The notes: generated from the letters alone by a model not told the origin. DNA of 64,000 bases from Candidatus Microthrix parvicella Bio17-1 (GCF_000299415.1 NZ_AMPG01000001.1:744001-808000); one strand, 5' to 3'. Shown: positions 42,264 to 54,314, numbered from the stretch's first letter. Made by a program: numbers and translations.

Positions 42264-42899
42264 CTACCCGGCCAGCACCGCGTCGACGAATTCCGCGATT
42301 GACTCCACCGTCAGATCAGGCGGCTCAAGACCCGTCGGCCACGGGTCGGGTCCTCGCATCCAGGCACCCGACAGACCAACGGCCCGGCCACCCGCCACGT
42401 CGAAGTGCGGATGGTCTCCCACCATCCAGCCCTCCAGCGGCCGGCCGCACATCTCGGCGGCCAGCTCAAAGATGGCCGGGTCGGGCTTGCGGGTGCCGAC
42501 CACCTCCGACACGACCACGGCGTCGAAATGCACTCCCAACCCGGTCGCGTTGATCTTGTCCCACTGGGTTGACGGGCCGTTGGTCACCATGCCCAGGGTC
42601 CACCCGGCATCACTCAGTCGCTCCAAGGCCGGCCCGACGTTTGGGTCGACCTGAATCGACGCCACCCAGTGGGTCGTCCGGTCTGCTGCGATCGCCTCTT
42701 CGGGTACGTCGAACCGTTTGGCGGCCTGCGGCATCCAGCGGGCCTTGTCGCCATAGCCGTTGCCGTCCACCTCGATCAGCCAGGCCAGGCCGTCGGCCTC
42801 GCCGATTCCAAGGCGTTCCAGCATGCCCGAGGCCCAGCGTGCAAACATCGCACGCCGGTCGATCAACGTGTTGTCCAGGTCGAAAAGGCCGAGCGTCAC
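42264..42899 (-). CDS. HAD-superfamily hydrolase
   Basis: A 211-residue HAD phosphatase. Motif I is GLFDLDNTLIDRR, motif II is MVTNGPS, the lysine motif is GTRKPDPAIFE and motif IV is MVGDHPHFDVAGG. Subclass IA cap; resembles YjjG/phosphoglycolate phosphatase-like proteins. Substrate unknown. The GTG at 42899 is one base after the stop of the upstream isomerase gene, so it is coupled to it; the frame open to 42947 is not needed. Confidence 0.85.
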   Translation of the reverse strand: MTLGLFDLDNTLIDRRAMFARWASGMLERLGIGEADGLAWLIEVDGNGYGDKARWMPQAAKRFDVPEEAIAADRTTHWVASIQVDPNVGPALERLSDAGWTLGMVTNGPSTQWDKINATGLGVHFDAVVVSEVVGTRKPDPAIFELAAEMCGRPLEGWMVGDHPHFDVAGGRAVGLSGAWMRGPDPWPTGLEPPDLTVESIAEFVDAVLAG

Positions 42900-42900
42900 G

Positions 42901-43797
42901 TCAGCGGGCTCCGGGGAGTGGCGGCAGCCCCTCGAACACGGGCGCACGCTTTTCGCCTTTGGCGGTGAAGGCCTCCATCATGTCGCCAGGCTGGAACATG
43001 CCCGACTGCCACCCGGCCATCTGATGCAGGGCGTCGGCAGTGGAGTGGTCCCGGGCATAGCTGATGGCCTCTTTGGTGCCCCAGATCGCCAGCGGCGACT
43101 GGGTGGCGATACGCCGTGCGATTTCGAGCACGCCGGCGACGAGCGCTTCATGGTCGGCAAAGGTCTCGTTGAAAAACCCAACCTCACGGACGCGTCCGGC
43201 CGGGATTCGGTCGCCGGTGTAGGCCCACTCGCGGGCCACGCCCTCGGGCACCAGCCTGCCCAGGCGCTGCAGCGTGCCGACGTCGGCCGTCATGGCGATG
43301 TTGATCTCCTGAATGCAGACGAAGCTGTCCTCGGTGCCATAGCGGCAATCGGCCGCCGCGACCATGTCGACCGCGCCCCCGATACAGCCGCCCTGCACCG
43401 CTGCGAGCACGGGAAACCGGGCGTTCGCCAGGGCGGTGAAGCTGCGCTGGAGGTGCTGCACCATGAGCCACAGGCCTGCGTTGCGGCGCCCCTGCTCGGA
43501 CACGCCCGACGCACCACCAAGGCCGCCCTCGGTGAACACCGCCAGGTCCATTCCGGCCGAGAAGTGCTTGCCGGTCGACGACAGCACCATCACGCGGGTG
43601 GTGCCTGCGGCATCGAGCCCCTCCACGATGGCGGGGAGCTCGGTCCAGAACGCCGGGACCATCGAGTTGTAGGCCTCCGGACGGTTCAACCGGACGTGGG
43701 CGACCCCGTCGCTCAGATCGACGTCGAAGCACTCCCAGGTCGAGTCGGCCGGGGACACCGGGCTCTGGGGCGAATTCTCCGCGACATCGGGGCTCAT
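42901..43797 (-). CDS. Delta(3,5)-delta(2,4)-dienoyl-CoA isomerase-like crotonase
   Basis: A 298-residue crotonase-fold enzyme closest in pattern to the ECH1-type dienoyl-CoA isomerase. Oxyanion-hole segments are HFSAGMDLAVF and GGCIGGAVDMVAAADC. The acidic residues used by the isomerase are in place: Asp in GGAVDMV, Glu in IQEINIAM and Asp in TADVGTLQRLG. It shifts conjugated double bonds during breakdown of unsaturated fatty acids. AGGAG lies 6 nt before the ATG. Confidence 0.82.
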   Translation of the reverse strand: MSPDVAENSPQSPVSPADSTWECFDVDLSDGVAHVRLNRPEAYNSMVPAFWTELPAIVEGLDAAGTTRVMVLSSTGKHFSAGMDLAVFTEGGLGGASGVSEQGRRNAGLWLMVQHLQRSFTALANARFPVLAAVQGGCIGGAVDMVAAADCRYGTEDSFVCIQEINIAMTADVGTLQRLGRLVPEGVAREWAYTGDRIPAGRVREVGFFNETFADHEALVAGVLEIARRIATQSPLAIWGTKEAISYARDHSTADALHQMAGWQSGMFQPGDMMEAFTAKGEKRAPVFEGLPPLPGAR

Positions 43798-43878
43798 GGC
43801 TTACTCCTGTGATCGAAGGCATCGGCGAACGGGTGCTCGCCGCCACGGTACCCGGGCGACGGCTGACAGAATGGACCG

Positions 43879-46440
43879 GTGATCCTGCGATTGACCCTGC
43901 GAAGCACCCGAGCGCACCTCCTCCGCTTTCTGCTCACCACGTTCGCCGTGTTCATCGGCGTCACGTTCATCACGACGGCCTACGGATTGGCCGATCAGCT
44001 GCGGGGCATCCTCGACGACCAAACCTCGACTGCCTTGCCGGGTTCCGATACCGGCGTGCCGGGCACCGATCGCTTGCTGTTCGTCTCCCCCAAACTCACT
44101 GCTTTTGGTTTCAGCGGCACCCTCGACGCCTCGTTGGCCGACGAGTTGAAGGGTGTGGACGGCGTAGCGACCACCGTGGGGCAGACCCAACGGGGGGTGG
44201 CCTTCGAGGTGCCGGACCGAACCGAGGGCACCCTGGGTCAGATCCAAAGCTCGGCCACCACCTCGGCCTACGACCCGGCCCAGTGGAACCTCGTCTCCGG
44301 CACAGCGCCGAAGGGCCCCGACCAGTTGGCGGTCAACGAGGGCGGCACGACCGCAGCCAACGCACAGGTGGGTGACACCGTTGTGGTGTTCCTCCCCACC
44401 GGCCGTCGACAGATGACGATGACGGCCATCGTGTCGCCGGTGGTGCCCGACACCAACTCCATGTTCCAGTTCACCGATGCCGTAGCGGTGTTTGACCCGG
44501 TGGTGAACGCCGAGCTGTTCGGCGGCGACGATCGGGTCGACACGATCCTGGTGGCGGTCGCTCCAGACGCCGACGTCGGTGCGGTCAAGGCCGCAATCGA
44601 AGACCGGCTGCCCAGCGGGGTCACCGTCGGGAGCGCAGACGATCTCACCGCCCAGGTGGTCGGCATCATCAACACGATCGTGGACGGCATAGAGACCGGC
44701 ATGCTGGTGTTCGCCGGCATCACCCTGTTTGTGGGCACGTTCCTGGTGGCCAACACGTTTTCCATCGTGGTCGCCCAACGCACCAAGGAACTTGCGGTAC
44801 TGCGTGCCGTCGGCGCCGGCAGACGCCAGGTGTTCGCATCGGTCCTCGGAGAGGCCGCCGTGATCGGGGTACTGGCATCGATCCTCGGTTTGGCGACGGG
44901 GCTGGCATTGTCCACGCTCGCCGGCTGGGCCATCGACACCGAGCGCGGGGCGCACCTGGTGATCTCGACCCGCACGGTGGCCGTCGGCCTGGGCATCGGC
45001 ATGGGCGTCACGCTCGCCTCGGCCCTCTTCCCCGCGCTGCGGGCCATGCGGGTGGCGCCGGTGGCGGCAATGCGCCAACACGAGGCCACCCCGGCCGGCC
45101 GTGGCCTTCGCGGCCTGTTGATTGCACCGATCGCCTTGGTGATCGGCATTGCCGGCATCGTCGTCGGCCTGGGCGACGGCCGTTCGATCAGCTCCAGGAT
45201 CGGCCTGATCGGTGGCGGCGCAGTGGTGATGTTCCTGGCCCTGGCCGGCCTCTCACGGCTGATCGCCGCTCCGGCCGTGCGGCTGATCGGCGCACCCTTG
45301 GGACGAGGCCCCATTGCGACGCTGGCGCGCACGAACGCGGCGCGCAACCCACGCCGCACCGCCACCACCGCCGGGGCGCTCATGATCGGCCTCGCACTCA
45401 TCGCACTGGTGGCCACGGTGGGGTTGTCGGTGAAGCAGAGCCTTGAGAACCAACTGAGGAACAACACCACCGCCGCCTGGTTCGTGGTCCCAAACCAGCT
45501 GGTCCCACCCGACCCCACCTCCATCACCGACGCACTAGCCAAGGCGCAGGGTGTTGCCGCCGTGGTGCCGACGGCGTTCTCCAACGCCACCGTCGCCGGC
45601 CCTCGGGGTGAGGCATCGGGTGTTGCGGTGGCCGGCCTGGCCGAGGTGCCCAAGGTGTATGACCTGGGTGTCACCGAAGGTCCCACCCGCCAAGCCAACA
45701 CCGATGACGGCCAGGTCTGGTTGTCCGCCGATGCGGCGAAGAGGCAGGGCGTCAAGCTGGGCGACCGGATCACGGTGTCCACCGGCACCGGGGCCACCGC
45801 CACCACCACGGTTGGTGCCATCTACACCCGCACGGCCGCGCTGTCGGACGTGATCATCGACCAGTCGATCGCCGACCAGGTGGGCGCCCAGACGTTCGTC
45901 CAGGCGATCGCCGTCAAAGGCACACCGGGCACCAGCGACACGGCGCTCAAGGCGGCCATCGAGCCGGTGGCGGGCGAATTTGCCAACGCCGAGGTGATCA
46001 CACCCAGAGAATTCGAGAAAAGCCAGACCGGGCCGCTGGACATCGCGGTCAAGGCGGTGTCGATGCTGTTGCTGGTGTCGGTGCTGGTGGCCGGCCTCGG
46101 GGTGGCCAACACGCTGGCGCTTTCGGTCTACGAACGCACGCGGGAGATCGGCCTGCTGCGCGCGGTGGGCACCACCCGCAGGCAGATCCGCAAGATCGTT
46201 CGTCGGGAGGCGGTGATCACGTCGGTGTTCGGCGGGCTACTTGGCGTGGCCGTGGGCACGACCCTTGGCATCGCTGCGGTCAAGGTCCTTCCGGACGCGT
46301 TGTCGGGCACCCTCGTCATCCCGTGGAGCTGGATCATTCTGTGCATCTTCGTCACGGTGATCATGGGCCTGTTCGCCGCCCTGTGGCCCGCATGGCGAGC
46401 GTCGAGAATGAACGTGCTGGATGCCATCTCGCAGGAGTAG
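43879..46440 (+). CDS. FtsX-like ABC transporter permease, large
   Basis: An 853-residue permease with two FtsX/MacB-type modules. An N-terminal helix (LLRFLLTTFAVFIGVTFIT) precedes a long extracytoplasmic domain, then three helices near residues 265-400, a second extracytoplasmic domain (about 520-720), and three closing helices. The sequence ERTREIGLLRAVGTTRRQIR between helices is the family coupling motif. It should move a lipoprotein, lipid or peptide, but no ATPase gene is adjacent. The GTG start is 6 nt after CAGAAT. Confidence 0.88.
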   Translation: MILRLTLRSTRAHLLRFLLTTFAVFIGVTFITTAYGLADQLRGILDDQTSTALPGSDTGVPGTDRLLFVSPKLTAFGFSGTLDASLADELKGVDGVATTVGQTQRGVAFEVPDRTEGTLGQIQSSATTSAYDPAQWNLVSGTAPKGPDQLAVNEGGTTAANAQVGDTVVVFLPTGRRQMTMTAIVSPVVPDTNSMFQFTDAVAVFDPVVNAELFGGDDRVDTILVAVAPDADVGAVKAAIEDRLPSGVTVGSADDLTAQVVGIINTIVDGIETGMLVFAGITLFVGTFLVANTFSIVVAQRTKELAVLRAVGAGRRQVFASVLGEAAVIGVLASILGLATGLALSTLAGWAIDTERGAHLVISTRTVAVGLGIGMGVTLASALFPALRAMRVAPVAAMRQHEATPAGRGLRGLLIAPIALVIGIAGIVVGLGDGRSISSRIGLIGGGAVVMFLALAGLSRLIAAPAVRLIGAPLGRGPIATLARTNAARNPRRTATTAGALMIGLALIALVATVGLSVKQSLENQLRNNTTAAWFVVPNQLVPPDPTSITDALAKAQGVAAVVPTAFSNATVAGPRGEASGVAVAGLAEVPKVYDLGVTEGPTRQANTDDGQVWLSADAAKRQGVKLGDRITVSTGTGATATTTVGAIYTRTAALSDVIIDQSIADQVGAQTFVQAIAVKGTPGTSDTALKAAIEPVAGEFANAEVITPREFEKSQTGPLDIAVKAVSMLLLVSVLVAGLGVANTLALSVYERTREIGLLRAVGTTRRQIRKIVRREAVITSVFGGLLGVAVGTTLGIAAVKVLPDALSGTLVIPWSWIILCIFVTVIMGLFAALWPAWRASRMNVLDAISQE

Positions 46441-46560
46441 TTCGCACACCCGGCGCTTCGAGTGCGGTCCACAAGGGGCGGCATCAATGGTGACCGCAAG
46501 GTTCGGTGTGGTGTACTGAGCGCGATGGACTCGGGTGACAACACCATCGGAGCGACGCCA

Positions 46561-48180
46561 ATGCCAAGCGGCAGGACACAGGCCACCACCAGGCGAACCT
46601 TTCTCGGAGGTACTGCGCTGGTTGGCGTCGGCGCGTTGTCGGCGTGCGGTTCCGACGACTCCCCCACCGGCACGGCGATCCCACCCACCGAGACCTCCAC
46701 CAGCCTGCCACCGGTGCCCAAACTCAACGGCGATCCGTTTGCGCTTGGCGTGGCCTCGGGCGACCCCAACGACACCTCCGTGATCCTCTGGACACGCGTG
46801 ATAACCAACCCCTCCAAGGCGGACGGAGGCATCGGTTCGGTACCCGTGCCCGTGAGCTGGGAAGTGGCCACCGACGCCAAGTTCGACAGTGTGGTCGCAT
46901 CCGGGGCCGAGGTGGCCACCGCCGACTTCGCGCATTCGGTGCACGCCACCGTCGACGGACTCAAGCCCGATGGCACCTACTGGTATCGATTCTCCATCGG
47001 CGCTGCCGTGTCACCCGTAGGCCGGACCCGCACCATGCCCACCGATGACTCCCAGCCGTCCTCGGGCCAATTCCGGTTTGCCATGGCCACGTGCCAGGAC
47101 TTCCAGGGAGGCCGCTACGGGGCGTGGGGTGATGCGGCCAAGCTGGACGACTTGGACGCAATCGTGTTCCTCGGCGACTACATCTACGAACTGCCAAACA
47201 TCCTCACCGGCCCGAACGGCGACACCAGCCGTCACTACACCTCCGAGGTGCCCACCGACCTCCCCGGATTTCGAGCCCGCTACGCCCAGGTCAAAGGCGA
47301 CAAGCAGTTGCAGGCGGCGCACGAAACGGCACCGTTCTTCGCCACGTGGGACGACCACGAGGTGCAGAACAACTACACCAAGGACGTCGACCCCGAACTG
47401 CGCCAGGCCGGCTACCAGGCCTGGTGGGAGCACATGCCGGTGCGGCTCCCGCCGCCGCAGAACGGCGAGCTGGTCGTGTACCGCACCCTCGACGTGGGCG
47501 GCCTGATCCAGCTGTTCATCCTGGACACCCGCCAGTACACCGACCCGGGCGCCTGCCCGGGCGACAACCCGGTGGGAACGGTTCCGGACTGCGAGGCCCG
47601 GTCCGACAAGGACCGCACCCTCCTGGGCGACACCCAGAAGGCCTGGCTGTTGGAGGGCCTGGAGCAGTCGACCACGACCTGGACGGCGCTGGCCAACCCC
47701 GTGCTGTTCGCCGGGCTGGTGACCGGCACCGTGGAGGATCCAGCAACGAAGGCGCAGGTCCCCACCTTCTTCCAGGACACCTGGGACGGCTTTCCCGCCG
47801 AGCGGGCCACCATCCGCTCGGCGCTGGCCAAGGTGGACAACCCGGTGGTGCTCACCGGCGATTACCACGCCGGCTTCGTGTTCGATGTGAACGACACCGA
47901 CGCCATCCCCCCGGCGGAGGGCCCGGCGGTCTGCCCCGAGTTCCTCGTCACCGCCATCAGTTCCTTCCTGTTCTCTGAGGACTACACCAAGTTCAACCCG
48001 CAGGTGCGGTACTTCGAGGCCAAGCACGGCTACGCGGTGTGCACCGTCACCCAGGAAGACTTCAGCTGCGAGTTCCGGTACGTCGACGACGTCTGGGATG
48101 CCGACAGCCCGATCACGGTGGGCCCCACCTGGGCGGTCGCCAAAGGCGAGCACACGGCCACCGAGGTCACGCAAGGATGA
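46561..48180 (+). CDS. phoD: PhoD-like alkaline phosphatase/phosphodiesterase
   Basis: A 539-residue exported enzyme. The N-terminus has a Tat motif (TRRTFLGG) and a lipobox-like LSACG, so it is probably a Tat-exported lipoprotein. The N-terminal Fn3-like domain (FALGVASGDP) is followed by the metallophosphatase domain with FLGDYIYELP, FFATWDDHEVQNNY and VLTGDYHAGFVFD, which hold the iron/calcium ligands. It releases phosphate from extracellular phosphodiesters. The ATG at 46561 has GGAG 8 nt upstream; the ATG at 46525 is the alternative. No Pho box is obvious. Confidence 0.9.
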   Translation: MPSGRTQATTRRTFLGGTALVGVGALSACGSDDSPTGTAIPPTETSTSLPPVPKLNGDPFALGVASGDPNDTSVILWTRVITNPSKADGGIGSVPVPVSWEVATDAKFDSVVASGAEVATADFAHSVHATVDGLKPDGTYWYRFSIGAAVSPVGRTRTMPTDDSQPSSGQFRFAMATCQDFQGGRYGAWGDAAKLDDLDAIVFLGDYIYELPNILTGPNGDTSRHYTSEVPTDLPGFRARYAQVKGDKQLQAAHETAPFFATWDDHEVQNNYTKDVDPELRQAGYQAWWEHMPVRLPPPQNGELVVYRTLDVGGLIQLFILDTRQYTDPGACPGDNPVGTVPDCEARSDKDRTLLGDTQKAWLLEGLEQSTTTWTALANPVLFAGLVTGTVEDPATKAQVPTFFQDTWDGFPAERATIRSALAKVDNPVVLTGDYHAGFVFDVNDTDAIPPAEGPAVCPEFLVTAISSFLFSEDYTKFNPQVRYFEAKHGYAVCTVTQEDFSCEFRYVDDVWDADSPITVGPTWAVAKGEHTATEVTQG

Positions 48181-48223
48181 CCCCCAGGCCGTTGTCAGCC
48201 GTGCATCCCGCCACGATCTCGCC

Positions 48224-49126
48224 TTGCTGACCCCGACGCCGATCTCGGCCGACCCGGCGGCGGGCCACGGCCCCTTCGAGACGGCCCGGTTGGCGGCCGC
48301 ACAGCTGACCGAGGCCCTGGGACGAAACGACCACCGCCTGGCCGTTTGGCTGGGTTCGGGCTGGCAGCGGGCGGTCGACCGGCTCGGCGTCACGGCCACG
48401 GTGTCCACCGCCGACCTGGCCGGGTTTCATCGCGCCGGTGCCATGGGGCACGGCTCCGACGTCCACAGCGTCCGGATCGAAACACCGGACGGTATCGGCG
48501 TCCAAGCGCTGGTTTTCACCGGGCGCACCCACCTCTATGAGGGCCACGGCCCGGCTGCCGTCGCCCACGGCGTTCGCACCGCCGCTGCGGCGGGATGCCG
48601 GGTGGTGGTGCTGACCAACGCCGCAGGGTGCATGCGGGAGGGCTGGGGGGTGGGTCGCCCCGCGTTGGTCACCGACCAGCTCAACCTCACCGGGGCCTCC
48701 CCGCTGACCGGCCCGCTGCCCCCACCGCCGAACGACTCGCGCCACGTCGACCTCACCGACGCGTATCACCCCCGCCTGCGTGACCTGGCCCGCAACGCGG
48801 CACCCGACCTGCCCGAGGGCGTGTACGCAGGGTTCCACGGGCCCGAGTTTGAGACACCGGCCGAGATCGTTGCCGCCCGTCGCCTGGGTGCCGACCTGGT
48901 GGGCCAGTCGATGGTGCTCGAAACCATCGCGGCCCGGCAGGTGGGGCTGGAGGTGCTCGGCATCAGCCTGATCACCAACGCCGCCGCCGGGTTGGGCGGC
49001 AAGCTGTCGGCCCAGGAGGTGGTGGACGTGGCCCACGCAGCGGCCCCGGAGCTGGCCGTCCTGCTGGCTGATGTGCTCGCCGCGCTGGCCGCCCACCACG
49101 ACCTCTGGCAGGACCCACCATCATGA
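48224..49126 (+). CDS. Purine nucleoside phosphorylase
   Basis: A 300-residue PNP of the trimeric family. Landmarks: the phosphate-binding LGSGWQRAVDRLG, FTGRTHLYEGHG, VVLTNAAGCMREG, the purine-site GFHGPEFETPAEI and the closing GISLITNAAAGLGG (the N243-type Asn). It cleaves purine (deoxy)nucleosides with phosphate. The start is uncertain: the frame runs back into phoD, and the first reasonable codon is TTG at 48224. Its stop overlaps the next start (ATGA), tying it to the deaminase. Confidence 0.88.
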   Translation: MLTPTPISADPAAGHGPFETARLAAAQLTEALGRNDHRLAVWLGSGWQRAVDRLGVTATVSTADLAGFHRAGAMGHGSDVHSVRIETPDGIGVQALVFTGRTHLYEGHGPAAVAHGVRTAAAAGCRVVVLTNAAGCMREGWGVGRPALVTDQLNLTGASPLTGPLPPPPNDSRHVDLTDAYHPRLRDLARNAAPDLPEGVYAGFHGPEFETPAEIVAARRLGADLVGQSMVLETIAARQVGLEVLGISLITNAAAGLGGKLSAQEVVDVAHAAAPELAVLLADVLAALAAHHDLWQDPPS

Positions 49127-50451
49127 GCAGCGAGCGCGTGGTACTCACCGGAGGCACGGTGATCACCTGCGACCCAACCGATCGCGTGATCAACCACGGC
49201 GCCATCGCCATCGAGGGTGAGCGGATCGTCGCCGTCGGCTCCGGCGCCGAGGTGGCCGCCCTCCTGCCCGGAGCCGTCCACCGGCCGTTGGGCGGCGCCA
49301 TCGTCATGCCGGGCCTGATCAACGCCCACACGCATTTGGCCATGACGCTCTTTCGGGGGCTGGCCGACGACGTGAACCTTGAGGGCTTCCTCGCACTCGT
49401 CATGCCCGCCGAGGCAGCAGTGCTGTCGAGCGCTGCCGTGCGCGACGGGGTGGCGCTGGCCGTCGCCGAGTCGCTGCTGGGTGGCGTGACCTCCGCCCTC
49501 GACATGTACTTCTGGGATGAGGTGGCCTCCGAGGTGGCCCACGACGCCGGGCTGCGCCTGGCGGGAGGGCCTGCGTTTCTGGGCGGCACCGGGCCGGAGG
49601 GCAACAGCTTCGACGCACAGGTCCAACGGGCCCGGCGCCTGTGGACCCGGGAACCCGCCGAGGGGTGGCACACGGCCATCGGCCGCTGGGCCCACCCCCA
49701 CGCCACCTACACCCTCGCTCCCGACCAGCTCAGCGCCGTGGCCGCCGCCGCCCGGGAGGTTGGGGCCCGCATCCACACCCACGCGGCCGAGTCCGAAGGT
49801 GAGGTGGCCATGGTCAGCGAAGCTCACGGTCTCCGTCCCGTCGAACTGCTCGACACGCTTGGCCTGCTCGGTGCCGACGTGGTGCTGGCCCACGCCGTCC
49901 ACCTCGACGACGACGAAATCGCCGCCATCGCCAGGTCGGGCACATCGGTGGCCCACTGCCCCGGCTCCAACCTGAAGTTGGGATCGGGCGTCGCCCGCAT
50001 CCCCGAGCTGCTCGACGCCGGAGTCACCGTGGGCCTTGGTACCGACGGACCGGCATCCAGCAACGACCTGGACCTGTTCGCCACCATGCGCCTGGCGGCC
50101 CTCATCCACAAGGGTGTCTCTGGCGACGCCTCGGTGATGACCGCTCACCAGGTGTTGCGGGCCGCGACCATCGGTGGGGCCACGCTGTTGGGCGCCGGCG
50201 ACGAGTTGGGGTCGATCGAGCCGGGCAAGCTGGCCGACCTGGTCGTGCTCGACCCCGGTGCGCCACACCTCACCCCGACCTACGACCCCGTGGGCACGGT
50301 GGTGTACGCCGCTGGGCGTGGCGACGTCACCGACGTGTGGGTCGGCGGCCGCCGGGTGGTCGCCGACCGCGCACTGCTCACCATGGATGTCGCCGCCGCC
50401 CGGGCGGCCGTCTCGGCGCGACGTCCCGAAGTGCTGGCCGCAATTCGGTGA
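49123..50451 (+). CDS. Amidohydrolase: MTA/SAH deaminase-like
   Basis: A 442-residue metal-dependent deaminase of the TrzN/MtaD group. Metal ligands are in PGLINAHTHLAMTLFRG, IHTHAAES and LAHAVHLDDDE, and the last Asp is in LGTDGPASSNDLD. Closest known functions are 5'-methylthioadenosine or S-adenosylhomocysteine deaminase and related purine deaminases. Coupling to a purine nucleoside phosphorylase makes nucleoside salvage the likely role: deaminated nucleoside would then be phosphorolysed. Cytoplasmic. Confidence 0.82.
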   Translation: MSSERVVLTGGTVITCDPTDRVINHGAIAIEGERIVAVGSGAEVAALLPGAVHRPLGGAIVMPGLINAHTHLAMTLFRGLADDVNLEGFLALVMPAEAAVLSSAAVRDGVALAVAESLLGGVTSALDMYFWDEVASEVAHDAGLRLAGGPAFLGGTGPEGNSFDAQVQRARRLWTREPAEGWHTAIGRWAHPHATYTLAPDQLSAVAAAAREVGARIHTHAAESEGEVAMVSEAHGLRPVELLDTLGLLGADVVLAHAVHLDDDEIAAIARSGTSVAHCPGSNLKLGSGVARIPELLDAGVTVGLGTDGPASSNDLDLFATMRLAALIHKGVSGDASVMTAHQVLRAATIGGATLLGAGDELGSIEPGKLADLVVLDPGAPHLTPTYDPVGTVVYAAGRGDVTDVWVGGRRVVADRALLTMDVAAARAAVSARRPEVLAAIR

Positions 50452-51107
50452 GCAAATCCACACAGGGGCTACCGCTCTGGACCATATTCACGTTTGCGGC
50501 CGGTTTTCGCCTCGCCACCCTGTATCTTGCACGCACGCGTCGAAGCGAGGTCCGGCGGTCGCTCGTGTGGATCGCCGGAGCGGGGGCCGCGATCGGTCTG
50601 CTGGTCCTCCTTGGCCGGATCACCCCGGCGCGGCCACTGGAGGGCGTGATCACTGCGGCGGTCGGTGGTGCGGTCGCCATCATCGGCACCGCGCTGAGCC
50701 GCACCCTCACGCGGCTCATATCGAGGGCGCCACCCGACGGGGAGCCCGAAGCCGAGCAAGCTTCACAAGCCACGGACACGTTGCGAGATCTGCTGACGCA
50801 GTTCCAGCGGGACTATGGCGGCTGGGCCGACTCTCTGAACGAGCCTGCACCAGCTCCTGGCATCGGCCAGGCGGAGCACCTCCCCATGCAAACCGTAGGT
50901 GTCGATCCTTATCGGGTGCTCGGCGTCGGCCGGACCGCCGATGATCAAGCCGTCCGCGGGCGTTACCTCGCACTTGTGGAACGGGATCGGCCGGCCAACT
51001 ATCCCGACTCGGCCGACTTCACACCCCAGCGAACTCGTGCCGCAGCAACCGTGAGCATTCTCAACGAGGCCTACCGCCTGATCCGCAACGAGCGCGGCTG
51101 GAGCTGA
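50448..51107 (+). CDS. Membrane protein with degenerate J-like C-terminal domain
   Basis: A 219-residue protein whose GTG overlaps the stop of the deaminase gene (GTGA). Two hydrophobic segments near the N-terminus (SLVWIAGAGAAIGLLVLLG and LEGVITAAVGGAVAIIGTAL) are followed by a charged linker and a C-terminal segment of about 65 residues, VDPYRVLGVGRTADDQAV ... LNEAYRLIRNER. The start of that segment resembles J domains (D-x-Y-x-x-L-G-V), but the HPD tripeptide is absent (RDRPANYP at that place), so normal Hsp70 stimulation is unlikely. I do not recognise a named family. Confidence 0.6.
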   Translation: MSKSTQGLPLWTIFTFAAGFRLATLYLARTRRSEVRRSLVWIAGAGAAIGLLVLLGRITPARPLEGVITAAVGGAVAIIGTALSRTLTRLISRAPPDGEPEAEQASQATDTLRDLLTQFQRDYGGWADSLNEPAPAPGIGQAEHLPMQTVGVDPYRVLGVGRTADDQAVRGRYLALVERDRPANYPDSADFTPQRTRAAATVSILNEAYRLIRNERGWS

Positions 51108-51140
51108 CGGACCGACGCGGTCGACGCTGCGCCAACCGCC

Positions 51141-52110
51141 TCAGCGAGAATCGGCGAGACGCAGGGAAGCACCCTGCGGGGTGGTGCGTTCAGCGTTGGT
51201 GGTCTGCACCCAGGCCGGACCATCCGGGGTGACCAGCGTGACCACGTTGGTGTTGGTACACCCACCGTCGCCAACCGCCTGGTAGTTGACCCTGGCCGAG
51301 GTCGCACGGTGCTCCTGCCCCCGCTCATCGATGCCGACCGGCTCGGCCCACGCCACGCGGACGCTGTCGGCATCGCATCGCGCGAACACCTCCGACCAAA
51401 CCATCGGTGACACCAGCAGGTCACCGGGCGCCCAGAGGTCGCGGATTACCTGCGGTTGCTGTGATTGCGGCTCGGACAGCTCATTGAGCTCATCGCGCGA
51501 ACCCTCCAACGGCGTGATCGTCGCCCGCCATGCCGTGAATCCGGTCGGCGCCGCGGCGCCGCTGAGATGCTTCGAGCCGGCACGGTAGCCATCCCAGTCG
51601 TCCGGGTAACCACCCGGAGCTTGACCATCGTCGGCGGCCCCGGTGCTCACCGGGGCACGCGAGACGGTCAGCCGGTAGGGCACGCCGACCCGCCACCGAT
51701 AGTCGATCGAGTTGGCGTTGCCGGCCGCGGACGGCAGCCAACCAGGCCCGCCGTCCAACTCGCCGCGGGCTCCGTATCCGCCCCAGTTCACAGCGCCGTG
51801 CCCCGGGTGCTGGGACGCCCATTGCGGGCCGGTGTGAGCGGCGCCCTCACGGCGGCCGGTCGCCGCGTCCTCAAAGCTCACCTGCAGCGCCCAGAAATAC
51901 AGATCGTGTGTCGGTGGCTCGTCGAGGATCGTGACGGTCACCGCAACTTCGACGAATCGTCCGGGCAGGTCCCAGAACAGGTGCATCGACGATGCCCGGT
52001 TGCCCGACGTTGGGTACCCCCGGGTCCGTTCCACGCCACGGGTGCCGTCAAGACCGTCGCTACCGCCACCGAAAAGCCGCCGCCACCAACTCACCAACGG
52101 CCCCGGCTGT

Positions 52111-52118
<8 letters not shown>
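51141..52118 (-). CDS. Hypothetical protein, probable beta-rich domain
   Basis: A 325-residue protein with no signal peptide and no membrane segment; it has a short hydrophobic-aromatic start ([12 protein letters not shown]). The region [52 protein letters not shown] suggests a jelly-roll or carbohydrate-binding type beta fold, and aromatic residues are frequent. Three Cys occur late (ARCDADS, GGCTNTN). Family not recognised. Its TTG start overlaps the stop of the ABC-F gene by 8 nt, so the two are co-transcribed. Confidence 0.55.
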
Positions 52119-54276
<2,158 letters not shown>

Positions 54277-54290
54277 GAGCAGCCGAGGCT

Positions 54291-54314
54291 ACCGAGCGGG
54301 ACCCTCCGCTCGGT
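54291..54314. promoter_or_regulatory. Inverted repeat upstream of the ABC-F gene
   Basis: ACCGAGCGG and CCGCTCGGT form perfect 9-bp arms around a 6-nt loop. The dyad begins at the last base of the ABC-F -10 element (TAGCCT, minus strand 54291-54286) and covers the spacer and -35 zone. It may be an operator or, in a longer transcript, an attenuator hairpin. The rest of 54277-54379 shows nothing recognisable. Confidence 0.45.

Noticed and set aside
44268-45821. Long minus-strand reading frame opposite the FtsX-like permease
   Set aside because: Low-complexity Ala/Thr/Pro translation, no start signal and no family pattern; a typical high-GC shadow frame.
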